This document shows positions 22,233-29,221 of a stretch of DNA of 36,428 bases, piece by piece (the stretch's first letter is position 1; each line of letters opens with the position of its first letter). Source of the DNA: an uncultured Christensenella sp. Lineage in GTDB: Bacteria; Bacillota; Clostridia; Christensenellales; Pumilibacteraceae. The stretch covers positions 1 through 36,428 of the forward strand of contig CAJTNI010000018.1 of the NCBI GenBank assembly GCA_910577945.1, read 5' to 3'. The notes under the pieces are model-generated. The model worked only from the letters and a program-made list of their open reading frames with translations. It searched no databases and had not been told where the DNA came from. The translations under genes and the position numbers were made by a program.

Positions 22233-23075
22233 TCAGCCGCGCAAAAAATCGAGCTCGAACGTGCTCGGCGCGCGGAATACCTTTCCGTTGAGGTACGCGA
22301 GCTTGCCTTTCAGCCCCGAAAACGACAGCTCGACCGCCGCAAGCATTTGCGTGTCGGGCGCGCCCGCAATCGCGCCGCCGCGTATATAATACTTATGCTC
22401 GCCTATTATCGGGCAGCCGACGAAATTGAGGTGCGCGCGTATCTGGTGCGTTCTGCCCGTATGCGGAAACACGCGCAGCACCGCCGCGCCGCCTATGCGC
22501 TCTTTCACCTCGTACTCGGTAATCATAGTCTTGTACCCCGCCTTCGGCTCGGCGGACACGATTACCGTGTTTTGCGAGCGCAGCAGCTTCATGTACGCCG
22601 TGAGCACGGCGCGCTCGGCGACGGGCGCGGGCGAAACGACCGCCTCGTAAAGCTTGGACACGCGCCGTTCTCTGAACGCGGCGGTTAGCTCCGCGAGCGC
22701 GTATTCCGTCTTGGCGAAAGCGATTAGCCCCGTAGTGTTGGTATCCAAGCGGTGCACGGCAAAAAGCGGGCTGCCGTAAAGCTCGGGCAACGCGTCGTAC
22801 GCCGTGCGCTTGGGCTTGTCGAAAACGACTATATTATCGTCGTCGTAGACGGTTTTAAGCGACACGTCGCGGCTCACGCCGTCGGGCACGAACACCGTAA
22901 CGATATCGCCGCGCCTAAGCGCCGTGTTGCTCTTTATACGCGAACCGTTGACGCGCACCTCGCCGCTCTTGACCAAAATATCGGCTTTCGCGCGCGACAG
23001 CCCCGCGACCGCCGTCGCCAAAAACGCCGTCGCTTTCTGCTCGTCGTCTACCGTAAATTCGTACTTTTTTCCCAT
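22233..23075 (-). CDS. RluA-family pseudouridine synthase
   Basis: A 280-residue enzyme that isomerises uridine to pseudouridine in RNA, probably 23S rRNA. The N-terminal 65 residues are an S4-like RNA-binding domain (LSRAKADILVKSGEVRVNGS), and the catalytic domain has HRLDTNTTGLIAFAKT with Asp111 as the catalytic residue and PHTGRTHQIRAHLNFVGCPI, both family signatures. AGGA precedes the ATG. It overlaps the end of feoB by 28 bases and is the last gene of the nrdR-feoA-feoB-rluA unit. The exact target site (RluA, RluC or RluD type) cannot be told from sequence. Confidence 0.92.
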   Translation of the reverse strand: MGKKYEFTVDDEQKATAFLATAVAGLSRAKADILVKSGEVRVNGSRIKSNTALRRGDIVTVFVPDGVSRDVSLKTVYDDDNIVVFDKPKRTAYDALPELYGSPLFAVHRLDTNTTGLIAFAKTEYALAELTAAFRERRVSKLYEAVVSPAPVAERAVLTAYMKLLRSQNTVIVSAEPKAGYKTMITEYEVKERIGGAAVLRVFPHTGRTHQIRAHLNFVGCPIIGEHKYYIRGGAIAGAPDTQMLAAVELSFSGLKGKLAYLNGKVFRAPSTFELDFLRG

Positions 23076-25045
23076 TTCGTCCTACCCTTGTTTTTCCTTG
23101 CTACTATAATTCGCGCCGCAACGTACAGCACGACAATCGCGCCCGCGACGCACGCCGCCGCAACGGCAAACACGGTCCTGTCGTAAGCATAGAGCCGCGC
23201 CCCGCCGTAGAACGCAAGCGACGCGATATACGCCGCCGCCGTATGCGCCGCAATGCTCGCCGACGCGCTCACCGCGCCGTTTTCCCTTGCGAGTGCGGCA
23301 AGCGTGGCGACGCACGGCACATACAGGCACGTGAATATCAAAAACGACACTGCCGCCGCACGCGACCCGAACACCGCGTCCATGCCGCCGAGCGCGGTTA
23401 TTACCGATATCACGCTCTCCTTGGCGGCGACGCCCGAGAAGAGCGCGGCGACCGCGCGCCAATTCCCGAACCCGAGCGGCTTGAATACGGGCGCGAAAAT
23501 GCCCGACACCGTGCACAGCAAGCTATCCTCGCCGCCGCCCGTGAATCCGCCGCGCAAAGAGAAATTGCCGAGCACCCACATCACGACGCTGACCGAGAAC
23601 ACCACCGACCCGATGCGCCCCACAAACGCGCACGCATTGCGCCAAGTCGCTTTAAACACGCGCTTCGCATTGGGCAGTCTATACGGCGGCATCTCCATAA
23701 GCAGTCGCTCCGCCGCCGTCGCCTTGCCGAATACCTGCATCAGCCTCAACGCAAGCAGCGCGACGACAAAGCCCAAAATGTACAGCGCGGCGACGACAAA
23801 GCCCGACAAGCCGAAGTACGCCGTGACCGACGTAAAAACGGCAAGCCGTGCGCTGCACGGGCAAAACGGCGTTACGAACGCCGCGCGCCGCCGTGCGGTT
23901 TTGTTCTCTATTCCGCGCGCAGACAGCACCGCCGTCGCCGAGCAGCCCAAGCCCAGCGCCATGGAAAACGCCGCGCGCCCGCTCAATCCGAACCGCTTGA
24001 AAAAGTCGTCCGTGACGAACGCGACGCGGCTCATATATCCGCTGTCCTGCAATATCGCCGTCAAAAGGAACAACAGCGTCACCTGCGGCAACAGCGACAG
24101 CGCCGCGCCCACGCCCATGATTACGCCGTCGCTTATAAGCGAACGCACCCACTCCGTCGTCGGTATGCCGCGCGCGGCGTTCGCCGCTCGCTCCACAAGC
24201 CCGTTCAGCAGCGCGGCAAGCGGCGCACCCGCTTCGAACGTAATTACGAAAACCGCCGCCATCACCGTCAAAAATATCGGCAACGCGAGCCGACCGAGCA
24301 CTATCCTATCGATTTTAACGGTGCGCGACGCCGCCGAATTTTTTTCGACAACGCCGCGCAAAACGTCGTCTATAAACGCGTAGCGCAGCGCCGACGGCAG
24401 GTCTCTGTCCGCGCTCGGCGCATTACAGCCCAACGCGCTCAACACGCTCTCGTCGCGTTCTGCGGCTTTAAGCGCGACATACGTCGGGCTTAAACCGATT
24501 TTGCGCGCATACGCCGCGTATTTTTCGGTCAGGCTAAGCACCTCGCGATTAGTCGCGTACGGCAGCGAAACAACGCGCTTTGCCGCTCTTTCGGCGGCGG
24601 CGATTATCGCGCCGCGCGGGTTTTCGCGCTTTTCGGACGCGCCTACCACGGGTATGCCCAATCGGCGCGACAGCAGCTCCAAATCGACCTTGCCACGCGC
24701 CTCGTCCATCATGTTGACGATGAGCGCGACGGGCTTCCCCGCCTCAGCAATCTGCGTCAAAATATAAAGATTGCGCCGCAGATTGTTTACCTCCGCAACG
24801 CAAAATATAACGTCGTAATCGCCGAACAGCACTCCGTCCGAGGTGACTTTTTCCTCGGCGGTGCGCGGCGTAAGCGAGTATGCGCCGGGCAAATCGGCGA
24901 CGATCACGTCCGTGCCGCGAATGCGCTTGCTGCGCGCCTCCACCGTCACGCCGTGCCAATTACCGACGGGCGCGCCCGAGCGCGTCAGTCTGTTAAACAG
25001 CGTCGTTTTGCCGACGTTCGGGTTTCCGCACAACGCGATTTTCAT
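23048..25045 (-). CDS. feoB: Ferrous iron transporter FeoB
   Basis: 665 residues from ATG at 25045; the open frame upstream is an arginine-rich shadow of feoA, and the P-loop begins six residues into the chosen protein. FeoB is the membrane ferrous-iron transporter with an N-terminal G domain: G1 GNPNVGKT 7-14, GxPVGNWHGVTVE switch region, G3 DLPGAYSLTP and G4 NMMDE. The membrane part has RAAFSMALGLGCSATAVLSA and the gate motif FCPCSARLAVFTSVTAYFGL, with further helices to the C-terminus. It begins two bases after feoA. Low-oxygen ferrous iron uptake fits an anaerobe. Confidence 0.95.
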   Translation of the reverse strand: MKIALCGNPNVGKTTLFNRLTRSGAPVGNWHGVTVEARSKRIRGTDVIVADLPGAYSLTPRTAEEKVTSDGVLFGDYDVIFCVAEVNNLRRNLYILTQIAEAGKPVALIVNMMDEARGKVDLELLSRRLGIPVVGASEKRENPRGAIIAAAERAAKRVVSLPYATNREVLSLTEKYAAYARKIGLSPTYVALKAAERDESVLSALGCNAPSADRDLPSALRYAFIDDVLRGVVEKNSAASRTVKIDRIVLGRLALPIFLTVMAAVFVITFEAGAPLAALLNGLVERAANAARGIPTTEWVRSLISDGVIMGVGAALSLLPQVTLLFLLTAILQDSGYMSRVAFVTDDFFKRFGLSGRAAFSMALGLGCSATAVLSARGIENKTARRRAAFVTPFCPCSARLAVFTSVTAYFGLSGFVVAALYILGFVVALLALRLMQVFGKATAAERLLMEMPPYRLPNAKRVFKATWRNACAFVGRIGSVVFSVSVVMWVLGNFSLRGGFTGGGEDSLLCTVSGIFAPVFKPLGFGNWRAVAALFSGVAAKESVISVITALGGMDAVFGSRAAAVSFLIFTCLYVPCVATLAALARENGAVSASASIAAHTAAAYIASLAFYGGARLYAYDRTVFAVAAACVAGAIVVLYVAARIIVARKNKGRTKWEKSTNLR

Positions 25046-25047
25046 TA

Positions 25048-25266
25048 TCACCCTTCGACCACAAGAATTTGTTTTGCCGTCGCCACGTTGACCGCCGCGG
25101 AAAAACCGCCCGCGCCGAAATCCACCAGCACGGCGTTGCGCCGCCGCGCCCGCACCGTATACGACAAGCCGATAAGCCCGCTGTCGGCGAGCCACCTATG
25201 CGTTTCGGGGTCGCCGCCGATTGCGGCGATTTTGCCGCGCGCGCTCGGACAATCGAAAAGCGTCAT
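25048..25266 (-). CDS. feoA: FeoA-like protein
   Basis: A 72-residue SH3-like domain protein that helps FeoB in ferrous iron uptake. It starts MTLFDCPSARGKIAAIGGDP, with LADSGLIGLSYTVRARRRNA where the family has L-x-x-LGL-x-G, and ends AAVNVATAKQILVVEG, the usual final strand. Its start follows nrdR by 8 bases and its stop is two bases before feoB. Confidence 0.85.
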   Translation of the reverse strand: MTLFDCPSARGKIAAIGGDPETHRWLADSGLIGLSYTVRARRRNAVLVDFGAGGFSAAVNVATAKQILVVEG

Positions 25267-25274
25267 TTACTGCC

Positions 25275-25721
25275 CTACTTAAATTCGTTGATAAACTCGA
25301 TAAACGTGGTAACGTCGCGGAACTGCCTGTACACGGACGCAAAGCGAATGTACGCCACTTGGTCGAGCTCTTTAAGCCGCTCCATAACAAGCTCGCCGAT
25401 TTTCTTTGAGGAAATTTCCTGTTCGAGCGAGTTGTAAATGGATTTTTCCACCGACGCGCACAGATTGTCGATATCGCGTATGGCGACGGGGCGCTTCTCG
25501 CACGCCTTGATTACGCCGTTCTTGACCTTTAACGGGTCGAACGGCTGACGCGTGCCGTCCGCTTTGACTACCAATACGGGCGTCGACTCGATTACCTCGT
25601 ACGTGGTAAAACGCTTGCCGCATTGCAAGCATTCCCTACGTCTGCGAATGCTGTTGCCGTCGTCCGTCGAGCGCGAGTCCACGACCTTGCTTTCCGCGTT
25701 GCCGCAAAAGATACATTTCAT
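25275..25721 (-). CDS. nrdR: Transcriptional repressor NrdR
   Basis: 148 residues from ATG at 25721 (MKCIFCGNAESKVVDSRSTD), with AGGGGAT upstream; the longer open frame has no family match. NrdR represses ribonucleotide reductase genes using ATP/dATP sensing. The zinc ribbon uses C3, C6, C31 and C34 (CIFCG, CLQCG), followed by RFTTYE and the ATP-cone (VVKADGTRQPFDPLKVKNGV, IRDIDNLCASVEKSIY). It is the first gene of a transcript with feoA, feoB and rluA, which ties a DNA-precursor regulator to iron uptake. A strong promoter with an inverted repeat at its start site precedes it. Confidence 0.97.
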   Translation of the reverse strand: MKCIFCGNAESKVVDSRSTDDGNSIRRRRECLQCGKRFTTYEVIESTPVLVVKADGTRQPFDPLKVKNGVIKACEKRPVAIRDIDNLCASVEKSIYNSLEQEISSKKIGELVMERLKELDQVAYIRFASVYRQFRDVTTFIEFINEFK

Positions 25722-25826
25722 AATATGCCTATCCCCTGTAAAATATGCCGAATATATTTGCGCGCGCCGCGCGTCGCCGCTCAATCGTGAGCCCGAGCGT
25801 ATCGCCTCACGCGTCGCCGCAAAATA

Positions 25827-25861
25827 CGATACGGAAACACCGTATTCGCGCTTCCGTATCG
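25827..25861. promoter_or_regulatory. Inverted repeat at the nrdR transcription start
   Basis: CGATACGGAA (25827-25836) and TTCCGTATCG (25852-25861) are 10-base perfect inverted repeats immediately after the -10 of the nrdR promoter. A second ATACGG lies inside, able to pair with CCGTAT in a tighter hairpin. It could be an operator or an RNA switch at the 5' end. Confidence 0.55.
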
Positions 25862-25890
25862 ATTATACCATATTTTATTTCGCCTGTCTA
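25862..25890 (-). promoter_or_regulatory. Sigma-A promoter of nrdR-feoA-feoB-rluA
   Basis: Minus strand TAGACA (25890-25885), 17-base spacer, TGG-TATAAT with extended -10 (25867-25862). Confidence 0.85.
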
Positions 25891-25949
25891 CTAAAAAGAA
25901 AATCCTGTCGAATAACGACAAAAATATCAAAAGCTCGGTCGCGGCGCGA

Positions 25950-26342
25950 TTACGTTGCGCCCTCCCAGCGCCTGTCGCAATCGAAAAGCATGCACTTTTC
26001 GCATTTGCCGTCGCAGTCGCGCCCGCCGTCCTTGGGCGGCTTCTTTTTGGGCGGCGGGCATACGTCGGGCGGCGCGGGCACGCACGTCGGCGCGCCCGAA
26101 TTGAGCCCGTCGATTTCCACGAGTATGACGTCCTCGCCGATTTTTTGCACGCACGCCCACGGCACGAACAGGTCTTGCGATTTGGAAAAAACGCCGCGCT
26201 TTCCGTACGGCAGGATTATGCCCTTGATTTTGCCGCTTTCCACCGCAAAGATAAGGTCGATGATATGCCCCATGCGCCTGCCGTCGCTGCCGTTGATTAC
26301 CTCGCGGCGTTTAAGCTCGCAATATGTAAGTTCCGTTTCCAT
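25950..26342 (-). CDS. YlmC/YmxH-type PRC-barrel protein with cysteine-rich tail
   Basis: 130 residues from ATG at 26342. Residues 1-80 are a PRC-barrel (CELKRREVINGSDGRRMGHI, GKIKGIILPYGKRGVFSKSQ, DLFVPWACVQKIGEDVILVE) as in the YlmC/YmxH sporulation-associated family. The family normally ends near there; this one continues with a Pro/Lys-rich linker and a cysteine cluster, CDGKCEKCMLFDC, near residues 113-125, after two more cysteines (TCVPAPPDVCPPP). That suggests a small metal site. Its place between sigG and nrdR is the usual one in Clostridia. TATAGGGG lies close to the ATG, with short spacing. Confidence 0.8.
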   Translation of the reverse strand: METELTYCELKRREVINGSDGRRMGHIIDLIFAVESGKIKGIILPYGKRGVFSKSQDLFVPWACVQKIGEDVILVEIDGLNSGAPTCVPAPPDVCPPPKKKPPKDGGRDCDGKCEKCMLFDCDRRWEGAT

Positions 26343-26416
26343 AACCCCTATATATGCGACGCTCGGCAAAAGTGCGACCGAAATTTAAGCATTTTCGACG
26401 ATTTTCGCACGTTTCC

Positions 26417-26436
26417 GCCCCGATATCGGGCTTTTT
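26417..26436 (+). terminator. Terminator-like hairpin before sigG
   Basis: GCCC-CGATATC-GGGC followed by TTTTT on the plus strand. No plus-strand gene precedes it, so it may block stray read-through into sigG, whose timing must be tight. Confidence 0.45.
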
Positions 26437-26439
26437 GAC

Positions 26440-26470
26440 GAATATCGCCGCGCGCGGAACGCCAAACTTA
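26440..26470 (+). promoter_or_regulatory. Possible sigma-F/sigma-G-type promoter of sigG
   Basis: GAATA (26440-26444), 16-base spacer, GCCAAACTTA (26461-26470). This fits forespore promoter spacing but the -10 match is imperfect. Confidence 0.3.
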
Positions 26471-26526
26471 CTTTGATACGGCCGCAAACCCAAACATCGC
26501 GCGACCGTGACAAAAGAGGTGTGCAT

Positions 26527-27297
26527 ATGAAAACTCGGGTGGAAATCTGCGGACTCGATACGTCCACGTTACCCAAGCTGAAACACGAAGAAATGATGGA
26601 GCTTATAGTAAAAGCCCAAAACGGCGACGAGGCGGCGCGCGAAAAATTTATTTACGCCAACCTCAGGCTCGTGCTTTCCGTAACGCAGCGGTTCGCCGCC
26701 AAAAAGCAAAGCGCGGACGATATTTTTCAGGTCGGCTGTATCGGGCTCATCAAAGCCATGCAGAACTTTAACGTGGCCTACAACCTGCGTTTTTCCACTT
26801 ACGCCGTGCCCATGATTATCGGCGAAATTCGCAGGTTTTTGCGCGACTGCTCGCCGCTCCGCGTATCGCGGTCGGTGCGCGACACCGCTTATCACGCTCT
26901 GCAAGCCCGTCAAAAAATTGAATACGAAACGGGCGACGCCGCATCGTTGGAGGATATCGCCGCGGCGCTCGACATACCCGTCTCCGACGTAGTATACGCG
27001 CTCGACGGCATTTCCGACCCCGTGTCGCTGTTCGACCCCGTGTACCACGACGGCGACGACACCGTGCTCGTAATGGACCAAATCGCGGGCGAAACGGACG
27101 AGAACAGGCTGAGCAAAATAGACGTTGACGACGCCGTGGAAAAGCTCGGCGAGCGCGAACGCAAAATATTGATGATGCGCTTCTACGAGGGCAAAACGCA
27201 AATGGAGGTATCCAAGGAAATCGGCATATCCCAAGCGCAGGTCTCGCGTCTGGAAAAAACGGCAATCGCCGCCATTCACAGCAAGGTCGCGGAATAA
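26527..27297 (+). CDS. sigG: Late forespore sigma factor SigG
   Basis: 256 residues from ATG at 26527, with AGAGGTG five bases upstream; the open frame runs further upstream but the family starts at MKTRVEICGLDTSTLPKLKH. SigG drives late gene expression in the forespore. Region 2 is visible in NLRLVLSVTQRFAAKKQSAD and DIFQVGCIGLIKAMQNFNVA, with LRFSTYAVPMIIGEIRRFLR typical of the forespore pair, and region 4 ends in EKLGERERKILMMRFYEGKT and EIGISQAQVSRLEKTA. SigF is the close alternative; the VEICGLDTS-x-LP start favours SigG, as does the neighbouring spoIIGA-sigE. It is the only gene on the plus strand. Confidence 0.95.
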   Translation: MKTRVEICGLDTSTLPKLKHEEMMELIVKAQNGDEAAREKFIYANLRLVLSVTQRFAAKKQSADDIFQVGCIGLIKAMQNFNVAYNLRFSTYAVPMIIGEIRRFLRDCSPLRVSRSVRDTAYHALQARQKIEYETGDAASLEDIAAALDIPVSDVVYALDGISDPVSLFDPVYHDGDDTVLVMDQIAGETDENRLSKIDVDDAVEKLGERERKILMMRFYEGKTQMEVSKEIGISQAQVSRLEKTAIAAIHSKVAE

Positions 27298-27310
27298 CGA
27301 CTTATATGTG

Positions 27311-27342
27311 CAAAAACGGACGGGCGCGCTCGCCCGTTTTTG
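27311..27342. terminator. Terminator after sigG
   Basis: CGGGCG-CGCT-CGCCCG stem followed by TTTTTG, with CAAAAA on the other side, so it can also stop minus-strand transcripts. Confidence 0.9.
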
Positions 27343-27437
27343 TATTAACGCGATTGTTATACATTTTACTTCCCCCGCAAAACGGTCGCGCACATGCGTA
27401 TATCTACGCGCTTTGCGATATTCAATCGTAATTACGC

Positions 27438-27469
27438 AAACAAAAATCGGGCGTTTTACCGTCCGATTT
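27438..27469 (-). terminator. Terminator after sigE
   Basis: Minus strand AAATCGG and CCGATTT with a partly paired loop, followed by TTGTTTG. It faces the sigG terminator in a convergent gap of about 195 bases that holds nothing else. Confidence 0.85.
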
Positions 27470-27493
27470 CGTATATTAGATTTATACCGAGGC

Positions 27494-28210
27494 TCACACG
27501 CTCAGCGCCTTGCTTATGTCTTTTTTTAAGCGGAAAATTATTTTCTTTTCCAAGCGCGAAATGTACGACTGCGAAATTCCCAAGAGGTCGGCGACTTCCT
27601 TTTGCGTTTTTTCGTCCGTGCCGCCCAGCCCGAACCGCATTTGCATGATTACGCGCTCGCGCTTGCCGAGCCGCTCCAACGCCTCGCCGAGCAGGCGTTG
27701 CTCCGCTTCGTTTTCCAGCTCCTTGCCCATTGCGTCGGGGTCCGTGCCGAGGATATCCGCCATTACCAGCTCGTTGCCGTCCACGTCCACGTTGAGCGGC
27801 TCGTCGAGCGAAACCTCGGCGCGCAAGCGCACCACTCGGCGCAGATGCATGAGTATTTCGTTTTCTATACAGCGCGACGCGTACGTGGCGAGCTTGATAT
27901 TCTTGTCCGCGTCGAACGAATTGACCGCTTTTATAAGCCCCACCGTGCCTATGGAAATCAAATCCTCCAAATCCACGCCCGTATTGTCGAACTTGCGCGC
28001 AATGTACACCACGAGCCGCAAATTGTGCTCAATGAGCAACGACTTTACGTCGGGGTCGGTTTTGAGCCGCGCAATCGCCGCCGCCTCGTCCTGCGGTTCG
28101 AGCGGGTGCGGCAGCACGTCGCCCGCGGTAATGTATTCGAGATTGCAGCCGCCGCATTCGCAAGCTCCGAGCATACGTTTGATTTTTTCCAATAATTTCA
28201 AAAGTTTCAT
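27494..28210 (-). CDS. sigE: Mother-cell sigma factor SigE (pro-form)
   Basis: A 238-residue pro-sigma-E that directs early mother-cell transcription after SpoIIGA removes its N-terminal pro-sequence. Regions: HNLRLVVYIARKFDNTGVDL, EDLISIGTVGLIKAVNSFDA, NIKLATYASRCIENEILMHL and the region-4 end with LLGISQSYISRLEKKII. The pro-segment, MKLLKLLEKIKRMLGACECG, is amphipathic as expected for membrane binding, and LEYITAGDVLPHPL aligns with the processing region. The CECGGC cluster (C17, C19, C22) in it is unusual. The gene overlaps spoIIGA by 4 bases, the standard arrangement. It likely drives spoIVA in this window. Confidence 0.97.
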   Translation of the reverse strand: MKLLKLLEKIKRMLGACECGGCNLEYITAGDVLPHPLEPQDEAAAIARLKTDPDVKSLLIEHNLRLVVYIARKFDNTGVDLEDLISIGTVGLIKAVNSFDADKNIKLATYASRCIENEILMHLRRVVRLRAEVSLDEPLNVDVDGNELVMADILGTDPDAMGKELENEAEQRLLGEALERLGKRERVIMQMRFGLGGTDEKTQKEVADLLGISQSYISRLEKKIIFRLKKDISKALSV

Positions 28211-29034
28211 ACGCCCTCCGCGACGGCGGTCGGATTTAACAGCATTTCGTGCGCGGCGGAAAAGCGTTTATCCCCGCCGCCGACAAGACCGACCAACGCT
28301 TTTATTTTATGCCCGTGCCTGTCCGAATAGACCGTAATTTCGGTCGGCTGCAACACGTAAATCGCAGTCTCGCCCGCGGGCGTTTTCGCGGTGATTTTCC
28401 TCAATCCGTCCACGCTTTTCAAAAACTCCGCCGCCGCGTCGCCTTCCAGCTTGTCGGCGAATAGCTCGGCGGCGGTAATCACCACGGGCAAGCCCGTTTT
28501 GCCGTCGAATACGCAGTTGCCCGTATCCAAAAACGCGTTGAATCTGAGCGTGCTGCCGAAAATTTTGACGTCCGTTTCGTACTCGTACGGCGCGCGCGCC
28601 CGCACGAGCCGCAAGCGCTTGATAACGAACCTCGCGCCGGCGCACACCGTCGCGCCGCCGCCGAGCGTGACGAACAGCGGATACCTTGCGCTAAACTCCG
28701 CCGCCTTGCCGCCGTCCGCAAAGAGCATAAGCCCGAGCGCGTAGCTCGCCCCGCCGAACGCGAACGTACAGCCCAAAAACATCAGGCTCGCAGTCACGGG
28801 TCGAGCCGTTTTCGCGTACATAACTGCGCACAGCGCGATATACAGCGCAAGCTTGACCGCGAACTCGACGTAGCCGTTGCGTATGAACGGATAAAATACC
28901 GCTACCGCCGTGCCCAATACCGCCGCGACAATCACCCGCCAAGTCTTTGCCCGCAAATGACAAAGCTTCGCCGCCGTCGCGCCCGCAAGACACGTGAGCA
29001 CAAAGTTATCGGCTATTACAAACTCTATGTACAT
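28207..29034 (-). CDS. spoIIGA: Sigma-E processing protease SpoIIGA
   Basis: A 275-residue membrane aspartic protease that cuts pro-SigE after a signal from the forespore (SpoIIR). Five or so N-terminal membrane helices (residues 1-135; start MYIEFVIADNFVLTCLAGAT) are followed by a cytosolic protease half with the active-site motif DTGN at 170-173 (RFNAFLDTGNCVFDGKTGLP) and a late VGLVGGGDKRFSAAHEMLLN. The start is set by the family N-terminus. There is no ribosome site, and the -10 is six bases before the ATG, so the mRNA probably starts at the ATG itself. Confidence 0.95.
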   Translation of the reverse strand: MYIEFVIADNFVLTCLAGATAAKLCHLRAKTWRVIVAAVLGTAVAVFYPFIRNGYVEFAVKLALYIALCAVMYAKTARPVTASLMFLGCTFAFGGASYALGLMLFADGGKAAEFSARYPLFVTLGGGATVCAGARFVIKRLRLVRARAPYEYETDVKIFGSTLRFNAFLDTGNCVFDGKTGLPVVITAAELFADKLEGDAAAEFLKSVDGLRKITAKTPAGETAIYVLQPTEITVYSDRHGHKIKALVGLVGGGDKRFSAAHEMLLNPTAVAEGV

Positions 29035-29040
29035 GCACTG

Positions 29041-29070
29041 ATTGTAACAAATAATTCAATCGCTGTCGAA
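29041..29070 (-). promoter_or_regulatory. spoIIGA promoter with overlapping Spo0A box
   Basis: Minus strand TCGACA (29069-29064), 17-base spacer, TACAAT (29046-29041). The plus strand of the -35 reads TGTCGAA (29064-29070), an exact match to the Spo0A box. A second near-match, CGTCGAA on the minus strand, is at 29115-29109. Spo0A control of this operon is established in Bacillus. Confidence 0.7.
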
Positions 29071-29110
29071 CCGATTGCACGCCGAAAAAACGGTGCTTTT
29101 GCAAGCTTTT

Positions 29111-29148
29111 CGACGATTTTGTCTACTTCCGAAAGCACGAAATCGTCG
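29111..29148. repeat. Inverted repeat upstream of the spoIIGA promoter
   Basis: CGACGATTT (29111-29119) and AAATCGTCG (29140-29148) are 9-base perfect inverted repeats 20 bases apart, one arm overlapping the second Spo0A-box-like site. It may be an additional operator. Confidence 0.45.
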
Positions 29149-29153
29149 CATGC

Positions 29154-29187
29154 AAAAAAAATCACACCGCCGAGCGGGCGATGCGAT
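29154..29187 (-). terminator. Terminator after ftsZ
   Basis: Minus strand ATCGCATCGCC and GGCGGTGTGAT form an 11-bp stem (two wobbles) with a 5-base loop, followed by eight T. It separates ftsZ from the spoIIGA promoter. Confidence 0.93.
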
Positions 29188-29221
29188 TTATCCATATTGC
29201 CGTTATTCGATTGTCAATTCG

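Noticed and set aside
25046..25195. 50-residue N-terminal extension of FeoB in the open frame
   Set aside because: It overlaps feoA completely, is arginine-rich, and the FeoB P-loop sits six residues after the chosen ATG.
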